Below, piece by piece: positions 8,908-17,616 of a stretch of 33,479 nucleotides of DNA. This stretch comes from Actibacterium sp. GTDB taxonomy: Bacteria > Pseudomonadota > Alphaproteobacteria > Rhodobacterales > Rhodobacteraceae. The position numbers and the translations under genes were made by a program. Position 1 is the first letter of the stretch. Each line of letters begins with the position of its first letter. The notes beneath the pieces are model-generated. The model was given only the letters and a program-made list of their open reading frames with translations, had not been told where the DNA came from and ran no database searches. Location: the NCBI GenBank assembly GCA_016278285.1, contig JADQCD010000028.1, positions 1-33,479 of the forward strand, given 5' to 3'.

Positions 8908-10200
8908 TCAGGCCGGGTGGCCAGCCTCCACGGCATCTTCAAGGGTGCGCAACCCGCTGCGCGGGGCCTGAACCAGCACCGCCATGTTGCCGGGCTTGTG
9001 TTCGTTGCGCAGCATCTTCAGATGCGCGGCGGGGATGTCTTCCCATGGGAACACCTCGGACATGCAGGGGTCGATCCGGCGCTCGATCATCAGCTTGTTG
9101 GCCGCAGCGGCCTGTTTGAGATGCGCGAAATGGCTGCCCTGGATACGCTTCTGGTGCATCCAGACATAGCGCGCGTCCATCGTCAGGTTATACCCGGTCG
9201 TGCCCGCGCAGATCACCACCATCCCGCCCTTCTTGACCACGAAGGTCGAGACGGGAAAAGTCGCCTCGCCCGGGTGTTCGAACACCATGTCGACATTGAC
9301 ACCCTTGCCGGTGACGTCCCAGATGGCCTTGCCGAAGCGGCGCACCTCGGCGAACCATTCCTTGTATTCGGGCGTGTTGACCCTGGGCAATTGCCCCCAG
9401 CAATCGAAATCCTTGCGGTTGATAACCCCGCGCGCACCCAGCGACATGACGAATTCGCGCTTGTCCTCGTCACTGATGACGCCGATCGCGTTGCCGCCGG
9501 CGGTGTTGACAAGCTGGATCGCGAAGGATCCCAGGCCGCCCGAGGCCCCCCAGATCAGCACATTCTGTCCCGGCTTCAACTCATGCGGGTGATGACCGAA
9601 CAGCATCCGATAGGCGGTGGCCAGCGTCAGCGTGTAACAGGCCGACTCCTCCCATGTCAGGTGCCTCGGCCGCGGCATCAGTTGCTGTGCCTGGACATTG
9701 GTGAACTGCGCGAAGGATCCATTCGGCGTCTCGTAGCCCCAGATCCGCTGGCTGGGAGAAAACATCGGATCGCCGCCGTTACATTCCTCGTCGTCGCCAT
9801 CGTCCTGGTTGCAGTGGATCACCACCTCGTCGCCGACCTTCCAGCGCTTCACCTTGTCGCCGACGGCCCAGACGATCCCGGCCGCGTCGGACCCGGCGAT
9901 ATGGTAATCGGCCTTGTGAACGTCGAAGGGGCTGATCGGAATGCCCAGCCCGGCCCAGACCCCGTTGTAGTTCACACCGGCCGCCATCACCAGAACAAGC
10001 ACATCGTGGCTGTCCAGCCCGGGCACATCCACCACTTCGACCTGGAACGACTTGTCGGGATCGCCATGCCGTTCGCGCCGGATCGTCCAAGCGTACATTC
10101 TTGCGGGAACATGGCCCATGGGTGGCATTTCGCCGATCTCGTACAGGTCCTTCTTCGGCGCATCATAGGCCAGCGTTTCGGGTTTCGTGTCCAGGGCCAT
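8908..10200 (-). CDS. ccr: Crotonyl-CoA carboxylase/reductase
   Basis: This is the key enzyme of the ethylmalonyl-CoA pathway, which reductively carboxylates crotonyl-CoA to ethylmalonyl-CoA with NADPH during acetyl-CoA assimilation. The 430-aa protein is a medium-chain dehydrogenase/reductase with Rossmann motif GASGGLGSFAIQL. Family landmarks include NYNGVWAGLG, RIWGYETPNGSFAQF and the late QGSHFAHL, whose Asn and His probably correspond to CO2-pocket residues of characterised Ccr. The start is ATG 10200 (MALDTKPETLAYD), with GGAGGAGG just upstream; the ORF's extra 19 residues are untranslated leader. ecm lies nearby in the opposite direction, with an acyltransferase gene between them. Confidence 0.95.
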   Translation of the reverse strand: MALDTKPETLAYDAPKKDLYEIGEMPPMGHVPARMYAWTIRRERHGDPDKSFQVEVVDVPGLDSHDVLVLVMAAGVNYNGVWAGLGIPISPFDVHKADYHIAGSDAAGIVWAVGDKVKRWKVGDEVVIHCNQDDGDDEECNGGDPMFSPSQRIWGYETPNGSFAQFTNVQAQQLMPRPRHLTWEESACYTLTLATAYRMLFGHHPHELKPGQNVLIWGASGGLGSFAIQLVNTAGGNAIGVISDEDKREFVMSLGARGVINRKDFDCWGQLPRVNTPEYKEWFAEVRRFGKAIWDVTGKGVNVDMVFEHPGEATFPVSTFVVKKGGMVVICAGTTGYNLTMDARYVWMHQKRIQGSHFAHLKQAAAANKLMIERRIDPCMSEVFPWEDIPAAHLKMLRNEHKPGNMAVLVQAPRSGLRTLEDAVEAGHPA

Positions 10201-10275
10201 CGGCGCCTCCTCCGTTTCGTGGCGATTGCCGCATTGCAGAATCAATGCCGGATACATCTTTCCGAGTAAAGATGC

Positions 10276-10289
10276 TAAAGCAATATTGC
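10276..10289 (-). promoter_or_regulatory. Motif upstream of ccr shared with the ecm promoter
   Basis: Read on the minus strand this is GCAATATTGCTTTA, containing the perfect palindrome GCAATATTGC. It matches ACAATATTTCTTTT in the ecm promoter at 11 of 14 positions. A further ACAATATA occurs about 20 bp upstream in the same leader. TTGCAA-rich sites resemble those described for ScfR/RamB-type acyl-CoA-responsive regulators, but the assignment to any regulator is inference. Confidence 0.35.
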
Positions 10290-10317
10290 AACCGACTACC
10301 GGGCCTATATTGTAATT

Positions 10318-11718
10318 TTATGTCGCGCCCGATCCATCCGGTTCCACGAATGCCGCAGATGCATCTACGAGATGCGCGATCGAGGCGGCATAGAACGCCA
10401 CCATCTCCCGGGCGCCAGGCGCGACGGTGTATTCGTCACCACGCGTGATCAGAAAACGCCGGGCGACGAGCTGTTTCAGCCCGGCGCGGGCGGCGTCGGA
10501 CAGGTTGTCCAGCGGGGCGTGCACACAGGCCCCCTGCTCGCGAAGCGCCGTGCCCAACGCGCACACGCGGGCGTCGATCACGGCCTCGCGCAGCGGCCCC
10601 CGAGCGGCTTGCATCACATGCGCCACCATCGGCACCGGCAACACGGGCATCACCGCGCGAATCCGGCCCATAAGCTCAACGGCCAGATCCTGGGCGCCCC
10701 GTTCCGGGGCGATCGCGCCGAACTGGCGCAGCGATAATGGCTGGGCAAAACTGACACCGGCATAGCCGAAGCCATGAAAACGGCCCGCCAGGCGGAACCG
10801 CAGCTGCCGCAGCAGGAAACCCAGCATCGGCATGACGCGCAGACGGAACCTGCGCCCGCCCGAAGCCCCCGCCTCCATCAATACGCGGTCTTCCAGCACG
10901 CGGTCATAATTCAGCGCAACCGGAACGAAGACCACGTCCGGCCCGCTTTCGGCGTCGAAATCCGACAGGATATAGTTCATCAATCCCAGCTTTGCGGGTC
11001 CCACCCCGCCCGTCAGACTGAGCCGCCCTTCGGGGAAGATGGCCTGTGTCATCCTGCCCTTCGTGGCAATCTGGACATAGCGTTCCAGCACGCGGCGATA
11101 GAGCGGCGTCAACGACCGGCGGCGGATGAAATATCCGCCCATCGCCCGGATCAGCCCCTGAAGCGGCCAGACCCGCGCCCATTCCCCAACGGCATAGGAC
11201 AGGGCCGAACTGTTGGCCGCCAGATAGGTGACCAGAACATAATCCATGTTCGAGCGGTGATTCATCACGAAGATCACCGTTGCATCCGGGTCGATGCTTT
11301 CGGTTCGCCGATCCACCAGTCGAACCCGGTAAAGCCGATTGCTCAGCCAGCGGGCGGCGCGGATGGCGATTCCGAAATAAGCGGTGGCGCTGAAGCCCGG
11401 CACGATTTCGCGCGCATAGCGTCGCGCCTGCTGAAAGGCGACCTCTTCGGGGACGCCTTCGGCGCGGGCATGCTCGGCGATTGCCTTGGCAACGGCCGGG
11501 TCATAGATCAACCGCTGTATCGTGTCGTGACGCCGGGCCAGCTTGAACGGTTGAATCGGCCGCTCAAGCCGTTCGTTCAGCCGGGCGACGGCGCGCTCCA
11601 TGCGGCGGCGAAAAAACCAGCGCACGGACGGGAACAGGAAATGAGAGGCGAAGGTGACGCCGGCAAAAAGCAAAAGCAGAATCAGCGCCCAGAGCGGCAT
11701 TTCCACGGTGCGAAACAT
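10318..11718 (-). CDS. PlsB-like glycerophospholipid acyltransferase
   Basis: This 466-aa membrane-associated acyltransferase would acylate glycerol-3-phosphate or lysophosphatidate in phospholipid synthesis. The PlsC/PlsB motifs appear in order: block I NHRSNMD (H-x4-D catalytic pair), block II GGYFIRRRSLTPLYRRV, and block III FPEGRLSLTGG. An N-terminal hydrophobic helix (LWALILLLLFAG) suggests a membrane anchor. It is much shorter than E. coli PlsB (about 800 aa), so the exact position acylated is uncertain. Start options are ATG 11718 or ATG 11700, neither with a strong ribosome site. It lies upstream of ccr on the same strand with a 117-bp gap and is divergent from ecm. A link between C2 assimilation and lipid synthesis is conjecture. 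Confidence 0.8.
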   Translation of the reverse strand: MFRTVEMPLWALILLLLFAGVTFASHFLFPSVRWFFRRRMERAVARLNERLERPIQPFKLARRHDTIQRLIYDPAVAKAIAEHARAEGVPEEVAFQQARRYAREIVPGFSATAYFGIAIRAARWLSNRLYRVRLVDRRTESIDPDATVIFVMNHRSNMDYVLVTYLAANSSALSYAVGEWARVWPLQGLIRAMGGYFIRRRSLTPLYRRVLERYVQIATKGRMTQAIFPEGRLSLTGGVGPAKLGLMNYILSDFDAESGPDVVFVPVALNYDRVLEDRVLMEAGASGGRRFRLRVMPMLGFLLRQLRFRLAGRFHGFGYAGVSFAQPLSLRQFGAIAPERGAQDLAVELMGRIRAVMPVLPVPMVAHVMQAARGPLREAVIDARVCALGTALREQGACVHAPLDNLSDAARAGLKQLVARRFLITRGDEYTVAPGAREMVAFYAASIAHLVDASAAFVEPDGSGAT

Positions 11719-11816
11719 CGTGTCAGCCTAACCGATCCGTCCGGCCCGTCCATTCGGGAATCGCGGATTGCTTTCGCATTCGCAGCATCACCGCCGCCGT
11801 GCCGCAACGCAGCGAA

Positions 11817-11845
11817 TTGACACAAGCACAATATTTCTTTTATCT
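11817..11845 (+). promoter_or_regulatory. Sigma-70-type promoter of ecm
   Basis: TTGACA at 11817-11822, a 17-bp spacer and TTATCT at 11840-11845 make a near-consensus promoter about 45 bp before the ecm start. The spacer contains ACAATATTTCTT, the motif shared with the ccr upstream region, in the position where a bound regulator would interfere with polymerase. The surrounding sequence is notably AT-rich. Confidence 0.55.
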
Positions 11846-11889
11846 GATTACCGGCGAAATAAAATTGCTTACAGGAATCAGAGGCTCGC

Positions 11890-13857
11890 ATGACCGATAC
11901 CCCGAAAGACCGCCCATGGCTGTTCCGCACCTATGCCGGCCATTCGACGGCGCAGGCCTCGAACGCGCTTTATCGCGCGAACCTGGCCAGGGGGCAGACC
12001 GGCCTGTCGGTGGCCTTCGACCTGCCCACGCAGACCGGCTATGACAGCGACCACGAACTGGCCCGTGGCGAGGTCGGCAAGGTCGGCGTGCCGGTGGCGC
12101 ATCTGGGCGATATGTGCGCATTGTTCGAGGGAATCCCGCTGGAGCGGATGAACACCTCGATGACGATCAACGCCACCGCGCCCTGGCTGCTGGCGCTTTA
12201 TATCGCCGTGGCCGAGGAACAGGGCGCCGACATCGCGAAGCTTGCCGGCACCGTGCAGAATGACATCATCAAGGAATACCTCAGCCGGGGCACCTATATC
12301 TGCCCGCCCGCCCCCAGCCTGCGCATGATTACCGATGTCGCGGCCTATACCCGCGCGCATCTGCCCAGGTGGAACCCGATGAACGTCTGCTCCTATCACC
12401 TGCAGGAGGCCGGCGCCACGCCCGAGCAGGAGCTGGCCTTTGCCCTGGCAACCGCCACGGCGGTTCTTGACGACCTGAAGGGCAAGGTCAGCGACGAGGA
12501 TTTTCCCGCGATGGTCGGGCGCATCTCGTTCTTCGTGAACGCGGGTATCCGCTTTGTCACGGAGATGTGCAAGATGCGCGCCTTTGCCGAGCTGTGGGAC
12601 GAGATCTGCCGCGACCGCTATGGCGTCGATGACCCGAAATTCCGTCGCTTCCGCTATGGCGTGCAGGTGAACTCCCTCGGCCTGACCGAGCAGCAGCCGG
12701 AAAACAACGTCTATCGCATCCTGCTGGAGATGCTTGCCGTAACGCTGTCGAAAAATGCTCGCGCGCGGGCCGTCCAGTTGCCCGCCTGGAACGAGGCCCT
12801 GGGCCTGCCCCGCCCGTGGGATCAGCAATGGTCGTTGCGGATGCAGCAGATCCTGGCCTATGAGACCGACTTGCTGGAATACGGCGATCTGTTCGACGGC
12901 AATCCGGCCGTCACGGCGAAGGTCGGGACACTCAAGGACGGCGCGCGCGCCGAGCTGGCGCAGATTGACGCAATGGGTGGCGCGGTGCGCGCCATTGGCT
13001 ACATGAAATCGCGGCTGGTAGACAGCAACGCCGCGCGAATTTCCCGGATCGAGAACGGCGAAACCGTGGTCGTCGGCGTGAACCGCTGGGCCGAAGCCGA
13101 ACCCGGCCCGCTGACCTCAGGGCCCGAAGCGGTCATGACAGTGGACCCCGCCGCCGAGGTCGATCAACTGGCCCGTCTGACCGCGTGGCGCGCCACGCGC
13201 GATGAGGAAAGGGTGCAAGCCGCGCTGACCCGCCTGCGCGCGGCCGCGCAGGGCGGCGAGAACATCATGCCCGCCTCGATCGAGGCCGCCAGGGCCGGCG
13301 CCACGACCGGCGAATGGGGCGATGTCGTGCGTGACGTCCACGGCCGATATCGCGGCCCCACCGGGGTTTCGGCGGCCCCCTCCAACCGCACCGAGGGGTT
13401 GGAAGAGATCCGCGCCAGGGTCGATGCGGTGTCGGACCGGCTGGGACGGCGGCTCAAATTCCTCGTGGGCAAGCCCGGGCTCGACGGCCACTCCAACGGC
13501 GCCGAACAGATCGCCACGCGGGCGCGCGATTGCGGGATGGAGATTACCTATGACGGCATCCGACTGACACCGGCCCAGATCGTCGCCGCGGCACGGGAAG
13601 GGCAAGCCCATGTCATCGGCCTGTCGATCCTGTCAGGAAGCCATATTCCGCTAATCGAAGAGGTGATGACAGGCCTGCGCGAGGCTGGGCTGCACCGGAT
13701 TCCGGTGGTGGTCGGCGGCATCATTCCCGAGGCCGATGCGATGCGATTGCGGGCGATGGGCGTGACCCGCGTCTATACGCCCAAGGATTTCGAATTGAAC
13801 AAGATCATGTTCGACATCGTCGGGCTGGTGGCTTCCGCTGCGGAGGCCGCCGAATAG
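11890..13857 (+). CDS. ecm: Ethylmalonyl-CoA mutase (B12-dependent)
   Basis: This 655-aa coenzyme-B12 enzyme converts (2R)-ethylmalonyl-CoA to (2S)-methylsuccinyl-CoA, downstream of Ccr. The substrate domain begins RPWLFRTYAGHSTAQ and carries DLPTQTGYDSDHELARGE, the ethylmalonyl-type version of this region rather than the DLATHRGYDSDH of methylmalonyl-CoA mutase. The C-terminal cobalamin domain shows the D-x-H-x-x-G signature in GLDGHSNG, followed later by VVVGGIIPEAD. It is a single-chain enzyme of normal length. The start ATG 11890 has AGAGG upstream and a good promoter. The nearby ccr strongly supports the mutase assignment over methylmalonyl-CoA mutase. Confidence 0.95.
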   Translation: MTDTPKDRPWLFRTYAGHSTAQASNALYRANLARGQTGLSVAFDLPTQTGYDSDHELARGEVGKVGVPVAHLGDMCALFEGIPLERMNTSMTINATAPWLLALYIAVAEEQGADIAKLAGTVQNDIIKEYLSRGTYICPPAPSLRMITDVAAYTRAHLPRWNPMNVCSYHLQEAGATPEQELAFALATATAVLDDLKGKVSDEDFPAMVGRISFFVNAGIRFVTEMCKMRAFAELWDEICRDRYGVDDPKFRRFRYGVQVNSLGLTEQQPENNVYRILLEMLAVTLSKNARARAVQLPAWNEALGLPRPWDQQWSLRMQQILAYETDLLEYGDLFDGNPAVTAKVGTLKDGARAELAQIDAMGGAVRAIGYMKSRLVDSNAARISRIENGETVVVGVNRWAEAEPGPLTSGPEAVMTVDPAAEVDQLARLTAWRATRDEERVQAALTRLRAAAQGGENIMPASIEAARAGATTGEWGDVVRDVHGRYRGPTGVSAAPSNRTEGLEEIRARVDAVSDRLGRRLKFLVGKPGLDGHSNGAEQIATRARDCGMEITYDGIRLTPAQIVAAAREGQAHVIGLSILSGSHIPLIEEVMTGLREAGLHRIPVVVGGIIPEADAMRLRAMGVTRVYTPKDFELNKIMFDIVGLVASAAEAAE

Positions 13858-13899
13858 CCGCGGCTTGTCGTCGGACGGCCCCGGCCCCATATCCGGGGG

Positions 13900-14178
13900 A
13901 TGGACCTTATCGCGATCACCGCCTGTATCACCGGCCGCGTCCAGGGTGTCTCGTTCCGCGCCTGGACGCGCGACCATGCGCTGGGGCTTGGCCTGACAGG
14001 CTGGGTCCGCAACGAGCCCGACGGCGCCGTGCGCACGCTGATCGCGGGGCCGCGCGCTGCCGTTGAGCGGATGATCGCCGATCTGCACGAAGGCCCCCCG
14101 GCCGCCCGTGTCGCGGCCGTCCGGACCGAATGCCGGGAAATTGCCGATAGGCCCAACGATTTCGTCATCATTCGCTGA
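13900..14178 (+). CDS. acyP: Acylphosphatase
   Basis: This 92-aa protein hydrolyses carboxyl-phosphate bonds in small acyl phosphates. The signature GRVQGVSFRAWTR contains the catalytic Arg, and GWVRNEPDG contains the catalytic Asn of the family. The length matches typical acylphosphatases. It begins 42 bp after ecm and may be cotranscribed with it, though the ribosome site is weak: the G-run sits right against the ATG. The metabolic reason for the neighbourhood is not evident. Confidence 0.92.
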   Translation: MDLIAITACITGRVQGVSFRAWTRDHALGLGLTGWVRNEPDGAVRTLIAGPRAAVERMIADLHEGPPAARVAAVRTECREIADRPNDFVIIR

Positions 14179-14273
14179 AAAACTTGGCGGCCGGCTCTCA
14201 TGAAACGGTGGAGCTGAAAGGACCCTGCCCCGCCCCCCCTATGAAAACCCCGTGGGCGTATTATTGCGCGATC

Positions 14274-14304
14274 TTGACAAATTCAAATTGCAATGAACGA
14301 TAAA
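14274..14304 (+). promoter_or_regulatory. Candidate promoter of the H-NS-like gene in an AT-rich patch
   Basis: TTGACA at 14274-14279 is followed, after a long 19-bp spacer, by GATAAA at 14299-14304, within an AT-rich stretch (roughly 14262-14320) that stands out against the GC-rich surroundings. H-NS proteins favour such DNA, so autoregulation is possible. The -10 choice is uncertain. Confidence 0.4.
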
Positions 14305-14341
14305 ATGATTACGAATTCCGGCAGGGAAATCGGAGACTCAC

Positions 14342-14671
14342 ATGCAATTCGATCTTGAAAACATGAACCGCAAGGAACTCGAAAAGCTGCGCGGCGATAT
14401 CGACACGGCGTTAAAACGCCTGACGGTGCGCGAACGCAAGAACGCATTGGCGGCGGCGGAAAAGGCCGCGCGCGAATACGGATTTTCGCTGGCCGAATTG
14501 AGGGATGATGTTCCGGCGGCCAAGGGGCGCCGCAAATCGGGCGGCCCGGTGGCGGCGAAATATCGCGATCCCGATGATCCCACCAAGACCTGGTCGGGGC
14601 GCGGGCGCCGGCCGGAATGGATAAAGCGCGCACTGGACAGCGGCAAATCCCTGAAAGACATGGAATTCTGA
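14342..14671 (+). CDS. H-NS family nucleoid-associated protein (HvrA-like)
   Basis: This 109-aa protein has an N-terminal coiled-coil-like dimerisation half (NMNRKELEKLRGDIDTALKRL) and a C-terminal H-NS DNA-binding domain. The latter is seen in YRDPDDPTKTWSGRGRRPEW, where TWSGRGRxPxW is the AT-hook-like core of the family. Rhodobacter HvrA and Spb are of this type and act as global or light/nitrogen-related regulators. The role here is not determined. A ribosome site (GGAGA) precedes the ATG. deoD starts 9 bp downstream, so the regulator heads a three-gene run with deoD and the SHMT-like gene. Confidence 0.9.
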   Translation: MQFDLENMNRKELEKLRGDIDTALKRLTVRERKNALAAAEKAAREYGFSLAELRDDVPAAKGRRKSGGPVAAKYRDPDDPTKTWSGRGRRPEWIKRALDSGKSLKDMEF

Positions 14672-14680
14672 GGGGCCTGA

Positions 14681-15385
14681 ATGACGATCCATATCGGCGC
14701 CGGCCCCGGGGAAATTGCCGAAACGGTGCTTCTGCCGGGCGATCCGTTGCGCGCGAAATGGGCGGCCGAGACTTTTCTGGACAATCCGGTTTGCGTGAAC
14801 CGGGTTCGGGGAATGTGGGGATTCACGGGCCACTGGAAAAGCCATCCGGTCACGATCCAGGGTTCGGGCATGGGAATGCCGTCGCTGTCGATCTATGCCA
14901 ATGAACTGATTCGCGATTTCAATGCGCAGACGCTGATCCGCATCGGCTCTTGCGGGGCGATGCAGGAACGAATCCAGATTCGCGAAATCATTCTGGCCAT
15001 GACGTGTTCCTCGATTTCCACGCCGTCGCAGGGGATTTTCAGGGACTTGAACTTTGCTCCCTGCGCCGACTGGTCACTTCTCAATGCGGCATGGAGGGCG
15101 GCCCAGGCCAGGGGCACGCCCGCACATGTCGGCGGAATATATTCTTCGGACGTGTTTTACGACGAACGCCCCGACCTGAATGAACAGATGATCCGCCACG
15201 GTATCCTCGGCGTGGAAATGGAGGCGGCCGAACTTTACAATCTTGCCGCCCGCCACGGGCGCCGCGCTCTGGCGGTGCTGACCGTTTCCGATCACCTGAT
15301 CACGCATGAGGCGCTGCCGAGCGCGGACCGCGAAAAGGGGTTTGCCGACATGATCGAAATTGCACTGGAGGCCGCTTTTGCCTGA
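14681..15385 (+). CDS. deoD: Purine nucleoside phosphorylase, DeoD type
   Basis: This 234-aa hexameric-type phosphorylase cleaves purine (deoxy)nucleosides to base and (deoxy)ribose-1-phosphate. Family motifs are the phosphate-binding GDPLRAKW and IGSCGAM, the ribose-binding MEAAELY, and SDHL near the C-terminus carrying the catalytic Asp. The length is close to E. coli DeoD (239 aa). It may act on nucleosides brought in by the BMP transporter at the start of the window, though the two loci are about 9 kb apart. Its stop overlaps the TTG start of the SHMT-like gene by 8 bases, indicating coupling. Confidence 0.95.
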   Translation: MTIHIGAGPGEIAETVLLPGDPLRAKWAAETFLDNPVCVNRVRGMWGFTGHWKSHPVTIQGSGMGMPSLSIYANELIRDFNAQTLIRIGSCGAMQERIQIREIILAMTCSSISTPSQGIFRDLNFAPCADWSLLNAAWRAAQARGTPAHVGGIYSSDVFYDERPDLNEQMIRHGILGVEMEAAELYNLAARHGRRALAVLTVSDHLITHEALPSADREKGFADMIEIALEAAFA

Positions 15386-16706
15386 AAAGCTGGCCCGCCG
15401 CGACTGGGTGCCGCAGACATCCGAGGATCACGTCCACCTGATCGCGTCCGAAACCGCCGCCGCGCCTTCGGACCGGATCGCCGGGCTGTTGGAAAGCCTG
15501 GCGCGCGAAAACCGGCAGATCCATGAACGCGATTGCTTCAACCTGAATCCGGCAACCAACGTGATGAATCCGCGCGCCGAGGCGCTGCTGTCCAGCGGTC
15601 TGGGGACGCGACCCTCGCTGGGCTATCCGGGTGACAAATACGAGATGGGGCTTGAGGCGATCGAACGGATCGAGGTGATCGCCGCCGAACTCTGCGCCGA
15701 GGTTTTCGGCGCGCGATATGCGGAAATCCGCGTCCCCTCGGGCGCCATCGCCAACCTTTTTGGGTTCATGGCATTGGCGCAACCCGGCGATGCGATCATT
15801 TCGCCACCTGCCACGATCGGCGGTCATGTGACTCATCACGCCGACGGCTGTGCCGGGCTTTACGGGCTGCGCAGCCACGCCGCCCCGGTCGACGCTGATG
15901 GCTACACGGTCGATCTGAACGCGCTGGAGGAACTGGCACTGCGGGTAAGGCCCCGCCTGATCACGATCGGCGGCAGCCTGAACCTGTTCCCGCACCCGGT
16001 GCGCGCGGTGCGCGCGATCGCCGACCGGGTCGGGGCGCATGTGCTGTTCGACGCTGCGCATCAATGCGGGATCATTGCGGGCCGGGCCTGGCCCGATCCG
16101 CTGGACGAGGGCGCGCATCTGATGACGATGAGCACCTACAAGAGCCTCGGTGGCCCGCCCGCTGGTCTGATCGTCACGAACGATGCCGAGATCGCCGAAC
16201 GGCTGGACGCCATCGCCTTTCCCGGCATGACCGCGAATTTCGACGCGGCGAAATCGGCGGCGCTGGCCATGTCGATGCTGGACTGGCGCGATCACGGCGC
16301 GGCCTATGCGTCACGGATGGTCTCGGTGGCGCAGGCCCTGGCCCGCGCCCTGCACGACCGCGGGCTGCCGGTTCACGCCGCCGACCACGGGTTTACCCGC
16401 TCGCATCAGTTCGCGGTCGAGGCGGCGGCCTTCGGCGGCGGCCAGAACGCATCGCGCATCCTGCGCCGGGCCGGTTTTTTGACCTGCGGCATCGGCTTGC
16501 CCGGCCCTGACGTGCCAGGCGACATGAACGGGCTGCGCATCGGCACGCCCGAGCTTGTCCGCTGGGGCGTCACCGAGGCGGACACGCCCGAACTGGCCCG
16601 CCTGATCGCTGCCGCCCTGCGCACCGACGCGCCCGAGGCGCTGGCGCCCGAGGTCATGGCCCTGCGCCGGCGCTTCGACCGTTCGCATTACATCCACGAA
16701 AGCTGA
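15378..16706 (+). CDS. Serine hydroxymethyltransferase-like PLP enzyme (divergent paralogue)
   Basis: This 442-aa fold-type I PLP enzyme is related to SHMT. Visible landmarks are [19 protein letters not shown] (substrate loop), [25 protein letters not shown] (PLP-ring Asp and His), and [13 protein letters not shown] with the PLP lysine at about K255. Canonical GlyA has THKTLRGPRGG there, so this is a divergent branch. Related enzymes include alpha-methylserine hydroxymethyltransferases/aldolases and threonine aldolase-like proteins; the true substrate is unknown. I choose TTG 15378, because GGAGG at 15367-15371 is perfectly spaced from it and it sits in an overlap with the deoD stop. The 3' end is 2 bp from the convergent DUF1989 gene. 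Confidence 0.78.
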   Translation: MPEKLARRDWVPQTSEDHVHLIASETAAAPSDRIAGLLESLARENRQIHERDCFNLNPATNVMNPRAEALLSSGLGTRPSLGYPGDKYEMGLEAIERIEVIAAELCAEVFGARYAEIRVPSGAIANLFGFMALAQPGDAIISPPATIGGHVTHHADGCAGLYGLRSHAAPVDADGYTVDLNALEELALRVRPRLITIGGSLNLFPHPVRAVRAIADRVGAHVLFDAAHQCGIIAGRAWPDPLDEGAHLMTMSTYKSLGGPPAGLIVTNDAEIAERLDAIAFPGMTANFDAAKSAALAMSMLDWRDHGAAYASRMVSVAQALARALHDRGLPVHAADHGFTRSHQFAVEAAAFGGGQNASRILRRAGFLTCGIGLPGPDVPGDMNGLRIGTPELVRWGVTEADTPELARLIAAALRTDAPEALAPEVMALRRRFDRSHYIHES

Positions 16707-16708
16707 AC

Positions 16709-17572
16709 TTACCGCACGCCATGACTGCGGGAATAGTCGCTGGGCGCGGGCGGCTGCCAGCCCGCCAGCGCGCCGTCGGCGGGCCTGAACACCTCGACCA
16801 GCAGCGGGTGGCACGGCGCCGCGTCACTGGAATGCCCCGCCCCGCAATCGCCGCCCGGACAGGCCGACAAAGCGCCGAGCAGGTCGATCTCGGCAAAAAA
16901 CTCCAGGTAATCCCCTTGCCGCGCCGGGCTGGCCTTCATGAAATATTGCCCCGTGTCGCGGGTAAAGCCGGTGCACATGAACACGTTCAGCACGTCATGC
17001 ACATGCGCCTCGGCCTGATGCAGCGGCAGGCCGGTTTCCGCGGCCAGCGCGCGGGTCAGGTTCGAGTGGCAGCAATGGTGATACTCGCCCCCGCCCAACA
17101 GCTTGTTGGTATAGGGGTCGCATCTTGTGCCGATCACGTCGTGGACGCCGCCGCCATATTTGTCGAACCCGTACCAGCCCAACGTGTCCTCGATGATCGT
17201 CGCCATCGGTCGCAGAAACGGAAAAGCAGACCACATCCGGTCACCTTCGCCCAGATGCGTGCCATGCAGGGCGCGGGTCTTTCCGGAAAAGAACCGTTCG
17301 CCCAAATCGTCCGCGCGCCACAGGTTCAGGTCGCCAACCTGGCTTCCCTCGGGGCAGGAAATACGAAAGAACTCCCCCGCGGGGACCCGGAAACAACGCG
17401 CTTCGCGCGGCGGGATCACAACCTCGGTGATCTTTCGCGCGCCGCCACGCGCGGCGCGATAAAGCGCCAGATCAGCACGTGGCAAATCCGCATCCGGATA
17501 GCAGATTACCGGGGCCACTGCGCGGCGCGTGCCGGCATCCATTGGGGTCGGGTCTGTAAACGGATCTGGCAA
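16709..17572 (-). CDS. DUF1989 protein (urea carboxylase-associated family)
   Basis: This 287-aa protein has the DUF1989 core: VIPPREARCFRVPAGEFFRISCPEGSQ..., then HDVIGTRCDPYTN, HHCCHSNLTRAL, and a C-terminal CPGGDC segment. The conserved Cys and His residues suggest metal binding. Related proteins accompany urea carboxylase or guanidine-degradation genes, but no such gene is visible here, so the function stays open. The start is a TTG at 17572: a GGAGGAGGAGG ribosome site lies just upstream, whereas the first ATG (17542) has none. It lies 44 bp after ychF on the same strand and might be cotranscribed with it. Confidence 0.82.
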   Translation of the reverse strand: MPDPFTDPTPMDAGTRRAVAPVICYPDADLPRADLALYRAARGGARKITEVVIPPREARCFRVPAGEFFRISCPEGSQVGDLNLWRADDLGERFFSGKTRALHGTHLGEGDRMWSAFPFLRPMATIIEDTLGWYGFDKYGGGVHDVIGTRCDPYTNKLLGGGEYHHCCHSNLTRALAAETGLPLHQAEAHVHDVLNVFMCTGFTRDTGQYFMKASPARQGDYLEFFAEIDLLGALSACPGGDCGAGHSSDAAPCHPLLVEVFRPADGALAGWQPPAPSDYSRSHGVR

Positions 17573-17616
17573 ACTGCCTCCTCCTCCTGGCAGATCGGGG
17601 TGCGAACACTGCGCGC

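Noticed and set aside
8887-10269. 460-aa plus-strand ORF opposite ccr
   Set aside because: It is the antisense shadow of ccr, whose motifs and ribosome site are unambiguous.
10774-11820. 348-aa plus-strand ORF opposite the acyltransferase gene
   Set aside because: Antisense frame with no recognisable domain; the minus strand carries complete acyltransferase motifs.
11878-12828. 316-aa minus-strand ORF opposite ecm
   Set aside because: Antisense shadow of the mutase, with no motifs.
11890-13857. Methylmalonyl-CoA mutase as the identity of this gene
   Set aside because: The PTQTGYDSDH segment and the nearby ccr fit ethylmalonyl-CoA mutase better than the ATHRGYDSDH of methylmalonyl-CoA mutase.
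15300-16295. 331-aa minus-strand ORF opposite the SHMT-like gene
   Set aside because: Antisense shadow of a PLP enzyme with intact motifs; Arg/Gln/Gly-rich composition.
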